Shown: positions 5,552 through 7,143 of the stretch, piece after piece
Layout: every line of letters begins with the position of its first letter
How positions within the stretch are numbered: the stretch's first letter is position 1
Origin: Desulfovibrionaceae bacterium UBA3823
GTDB lineage: Bacteria > Desulfobacterota > Desulfovibrionia > Desulfovibrionales > Desulfovibrionaceae
Direction of reading: 5' to 3'
Assembly: GCA_002369295.1 (NCBI GenBank)
Contig: DFDR01000244.1
Coordinates: 6,779 to 13,921, forward strand
DNA length: 7,143 nt
The notes under the pieces: generated by a model
Databases searched by the model: none
What the model was told of the DNA's origin: nothing
Seen by the model: only the letters and a program-made list of their open reading frames with translations
Made by a program: the position numbers and the translations under genes

Positions 5552-6330
5552 CGCCCCGTGCGGCTGGCGTCCTTCATGCGTGAGGCGTCCTGCACGCGGC
5601 AGGCGAGGCTGCGCCAGGCCCGGCGCTCGAGAAAGCTGCCGGGCACCGAAGCCTCCATCTCCTGAAAGAGCCGCCAGGGCATGGCGAAGGCCAGCAGATC
5701 CGGCTCGATGAACCTGCGCGCAAAGACGTCGGTCATGCTGATCACGGCCCGGGGCCGCTCCATGGCGTTTTCGTGCTCTGCGAGCAGGCAGAAGGTCATG
5801 CAGGCCGAGCCTGCGGGCGCCATGACGTTGTCGTAGCCGGGGTGGGCGAAGTTGGCCATGCTCACGAGGGCCGCCAGCTGGTCGGGATTGGCGTACATGA
5901 CCACCACCCGCGGCGCGTCTGCCGGCTCCACGCCGGCAAGGGGCCTGAAGACCACGTACTTCTGCCCTATGGCCTTCAGCGGCAGCTTCAGGCGCGTGGC
6001 CCGCGCCGTTGCCACGTCCTTCTTGTAGCCCTGCGGCTCCTTGCCGGGCATGACCTGGCCCTCGCTTCGGGCATGGCCGCAGGTCATGAAGTAGTCCATG
6101 CCGGCGGAGCGCTCCGCACTCAGGCACAGTCCGTTGCGCGCGCCGTGGCAGGTGCAGCTGGCAAGGCTGAAGGCCGCCTCGGCGCCGCGGGTCGCAGCCG
6201 TCAGCATGGCGGCCGCGCAGCCCCAGCGGCCCGGGACGAACTCGCTGGCGCGGCTGGGCTTCTCGTCGCTGAAGAGGATGGCGGCTGGCTGGTGCTTCAG
6301 ATAGAGCCTTTCGGCAAGCAGGCTGTTCAC
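5548..6330 (-). CDS. DUF169 family protein
   Basis: A 260-aa protein resembling the DUF169 family, common in anaerobic bacteria and archaea and of unknown function. Visible family features are an N-terminal PAAILFSDEKP (15-25), a Cys-containing segment GCAAAM (37-42), CTCHGARNGLC (59-69) and MTCG (82-85), then a helical middle (RVVVMYANPDQLAALV, 141-156), CMTFCLLAE (177-185) and a family-typical SMTDVFARRFI...FAMPWRLFQEME (198-226). The clustered cysteines (38, 59, 61, 69, 84) suggest a metal or cluster site, which is inference. The start is GTG at 6330, chosen because AAGGAG lies 6 nt upstream. No signal peptide or membrane segment. Its TAG stop shares CTAG with the carbamoyltransferase-like gene. 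An upstream element at 6510-6531 is shared with metK. DASR occurs twice near the C-terminus (248-251, 254-257). Confidence 0.8.
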   Translation of the reverse strand: MNSLLAERLYLKHQPAAILFSDEKPSRASEFVPGRWGCAAAMLTAATRGAEAAFSLASCTCHGARNGLCLSAERSAGMDYFMTCGHARSEGQVMPGKEPQGYKKDVATARATRLKLPLKAIGQKYVVFRPLAGVEPADAPRVVVMYANPDQLAALVSMANFAHPGYDNVMAPAGSACMTFCLLAEHENAMERPRAVISMTDVFARRFIEPDLLAFAMPWRLFQEMEASVPGSFLERRAWRSLACRVQDASRMKDASRTGR

Positions 6331-6509
6331 GGCTGGCTCCTTGACTGCGGACGCAGGCTTGGCGCCGGAAGGATCCCGGAAGAAAGCGGGGGCGCCGGCG
6401 CGGCATGGGATATGTGCCCTTTCGGCATGCCTGTCTGTGACCTTTGTCGCGCTTGCCGCCGGTTTCAGGCAGGACAGCGGGCAGGGCGGGGGCAGGAAGC
6501 GGGCAGAGC

Positions 6510-6531
6510 AACTATATCACAATAACTTGAT
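6510..6531 (-). promoter_or_regulatory. Candidate operator and extended -10 for the DUF169 gene
   Basis: Read on the minus strand, ATCAA (6531-6527), six bases, GTGAT (6520-6516) and then ATAGTT. The -10 box TATAGT (6516-6511) is 5/6 to consensus and is preceded by TGA, making an extended -10. The imperfect palindrome overlaps its upstream edge, a position suited to repression. The arrangement matches the copy before metK at 17 of 22 positions. A TTTACA at 6544-6539 could serve as an alternative -35 for a -10 at 6521-6516. Transcription would start near 6503, leaving a leader of about 170 nt. Confidence 0.5.
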
Positions 6532-6602
6532 GCAGTGATGTAAAATTCGGGTCTTCAGCCCTATTCCACCCCTGCTGGAAGGTGCCGGAGCGCGTTTGGA
6601 AG

Positions 6603-6627
6603 GCCCTGGCGTCGTAGACGCGAGGGC
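6603..6627. other. Hairpin in the DUF169-metK intergenic region
   Basis: GCCCTGGCGTC (6603-6613) faces GACGCGAGGGC (6617-6627) over a GTA loop, an 11-bp stem with one mismatch. No T-run follows directly; T6 at 6651-6656 is too far downstream. Its role is unknown: between the two divergent promoters it could separate them or belong to a short untranslated RNA. The rest of the 442-nt gap holds no convincing gene. Confidence 0.35.
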
Positions 6628-6669
6628 AGGGCAGGGAGGCTTCGGCATGATTTTTTGCAAATTCCGTAC

Positions 6670-6698
6670 TTTACAAATTTTGCCGAACAGCGTACAAG
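6670..6698 (+). promoter_or_regulatory. Alternative metK promoter (TTTACA-N17-TACAAG)
   Basis: TTTACA (6670-6675) is 5/6 to the -35 consensus, followed by 17 nt and TACAAG (6693-6698), 4/6 to the -10. A start near 6705 would place the palindrome at 6711-6726 just downstream of the start site, again a repressing position. It competes with the extended -10 at 6726-6731. Confidence 0.3.
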
Positions 6699-6710
6699 GG
6701 CGGGGACTAA

Positions 6711-6732
6711 ATCAATATAGCTTGATATAGTT
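6711..6732 (+). promoter_or_regulatory. Candidate operator and extended -10 for metK
   Basis: A perfect palindrome ATCAA (6711-6715), TATAGC, TTGAT (6722-6726) runs into TGATATAGT, an extended -10 with TATAGT at 6726-6731. The same 22-bp layout precedes the DUF169 gene in the opposite orientation. Starting near 6739 gives a leader of about 34 nt before metK. In Desulfovibrionales the ArsR-type regulator SahR is known to control S-adenosylmethionine-cycle genes, so SahR is a reasonable but unproven candidate for binding here. Confidence 0.5.
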
Positions 6733-6772
6733 ATCCAAAAACCGCCCGCCTCGGGGCGCAAGGAGTATTCCC

Positions 6773-7143
6773 ATGCAGACGAAAGGCACCTACTACTTCA
6801 CTTCCGAATCCGTCACCGAAGGCCACCCGGACAAGGTGGCAGACCAGATTTCCGATGCCGTCCTCGATGCGCTCATTGCCCAGGATCCCAACTCCCACGT
6901 GGCCTGCGAGACGCTCGTGACCACGGGCCTTGCGCTCATTGCCGGCGAGATCACCACCACGGGCTACGCCGACCTGCCCGCCATCGTGCGCAGCACCATC
7001 AAGGAGATCGGCTACTCCAGCTCCGAGATGGGCTTCGACTGGCAGACCTGCTCTGTCGTCTCCACCATCGACCACCAGTCCCCCGACATCGCCCAGGGCG
7101 TCAACCGCGAAGCTCCCGAGGACCAGGGCGCCGGCGACCAGGG
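6773..7143 (+). CDS. metK: S-adenosylmethionine synthetase, N-terminal part (cut by window edge)
   Basis: The first 123 residues of methionine adenosyltransferase, which makes S-adenosylmethionine from methionine and ATP in the cytoplasm. Diagnostic blocks are [20 protein letters not shown] (9-28, with the ATP-contact GHPDK at 17-21), [17 protein letters not shown] (44-60), GFDWQTC (87-93) and the start of the loop motif GAGDQG at the edge. The start ATG has AAGGAG at 7 nt spacing, preceded by a short CGCCC/GGGCG stem (6743-6758). No SAM or SAH riboswitch pattern is recognised in the leader; the palindrome at 6711-6726 points to protein-based control. Roughly two thirds of the usual ~390 residues lie beyond the window. 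Sequence and context fit Desulfovibrio-type MetK. Confidence 0.97.
   Translation, partial: MQTKGTYYFTSESVTEGHPDKVADQISDAVLDALIAQDPNSHVACETLVTTGLALIAGEITTTGYADLPAIVRSTIKEIGYSSSEMGFDWQTCSVVSTIDHQSPDIAQGVNREAPEDQGAGDQ

Noticed and set aside
4583..6511. Minus-strand open frame of 642 codons over the carbamoyltransferase-like and DUF169 genes
   Set aside because: It is a shadow of two genes with recognisable families in other frames, and it has low-complexity composition.
5773..6525. Plus-strand open frame of 250 codons opposite the DUF169 gene
   Set aside because: It is antisense to a family-recognisable gene and is rich in Gly/Ala/Arg without motifs.
6561..6761. Minus-strand 66-codon frame in the metK upstream region
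   Set aside because: It has no ribosome site, runs through the candidate metK promoter and hairpin, and has no recognisable features.
6533..6772. SAM or SAH riboswitch upstream of metK
   Set aside because: None of the conserved riboswitch cores could be recognised, and the likely transcribed leader is only about 34-68 nt.

Overview
The window is GC-rich. Its gene content, strong AAGGAG ribosome sites and the MetK N-terminus suggest a Desulfovibrio-like (Desulfovibrionales) sulfate reducer or close relative; this taxonomic call is inference from protein resemblance, with no rRNA gene to confirm it.

Layout. (1) Positions 1-683, minus strand: the greater part of an HNH endonuclease gene of the McrA-like type, running off the left edge and carrying an in-frame TAA at what would be codon 9. 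(2) Positions 684-1594: a 0.9-kb gap with no convincing gene. It holds a 44-nt pure purine tract, an inverted repeat, a 10-bp-period repeat, a plus-strand intrinsic terminator with no gene in front of it, and a cluster of small hairpins. (3) Positions 1595-2491, plus strand: a 298-aa protein made of three ~100-aa copies of the same N-terminal domain that the HNH protein carries, but with no nuclease domain. (4) Positions 2597-2803: a 68-aa hypothetical protein with a good ribosome site. (5) Positions 2804-3080: two short tandem repeat tracts, then glpK (3081-4580, glycerol kinase). (6) Positions 4670-5551: a relative of aspartate/ornithine carbamoyltransferases that has lost the STRT and HPLP motifs and is probably a pseudoenzyme. 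(7) Positions 5548-6330, minus strand: a DUF169 family protein that shares its stop-codon tetranucleotide CTAG with the preceding gene. (8) From 6773, plus strand: metK, cut by the right edge.

How the parts may work together. The strongest new candidate is the divergent pair of the (now interrupted) HNH nuclease gene and the nuclease-free triple-domain gene. Both are built on the same head domain, which suggests a nuclease and a partner or regulator derived from it. The second candidate is a shared 22-bp element upstream of metK and of the DUF169 gene. Each copy carries an ATCAA-N6-TTGAT-type palindrome overlapping an extended -10 (TGATATAGT), which suggests that the DUF169 protein is controlled together with S-adenosylmethionine synthesis. 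glpK and the carbamoyltransferase-like gene are separated by 89 nt and have no obvious functional link.
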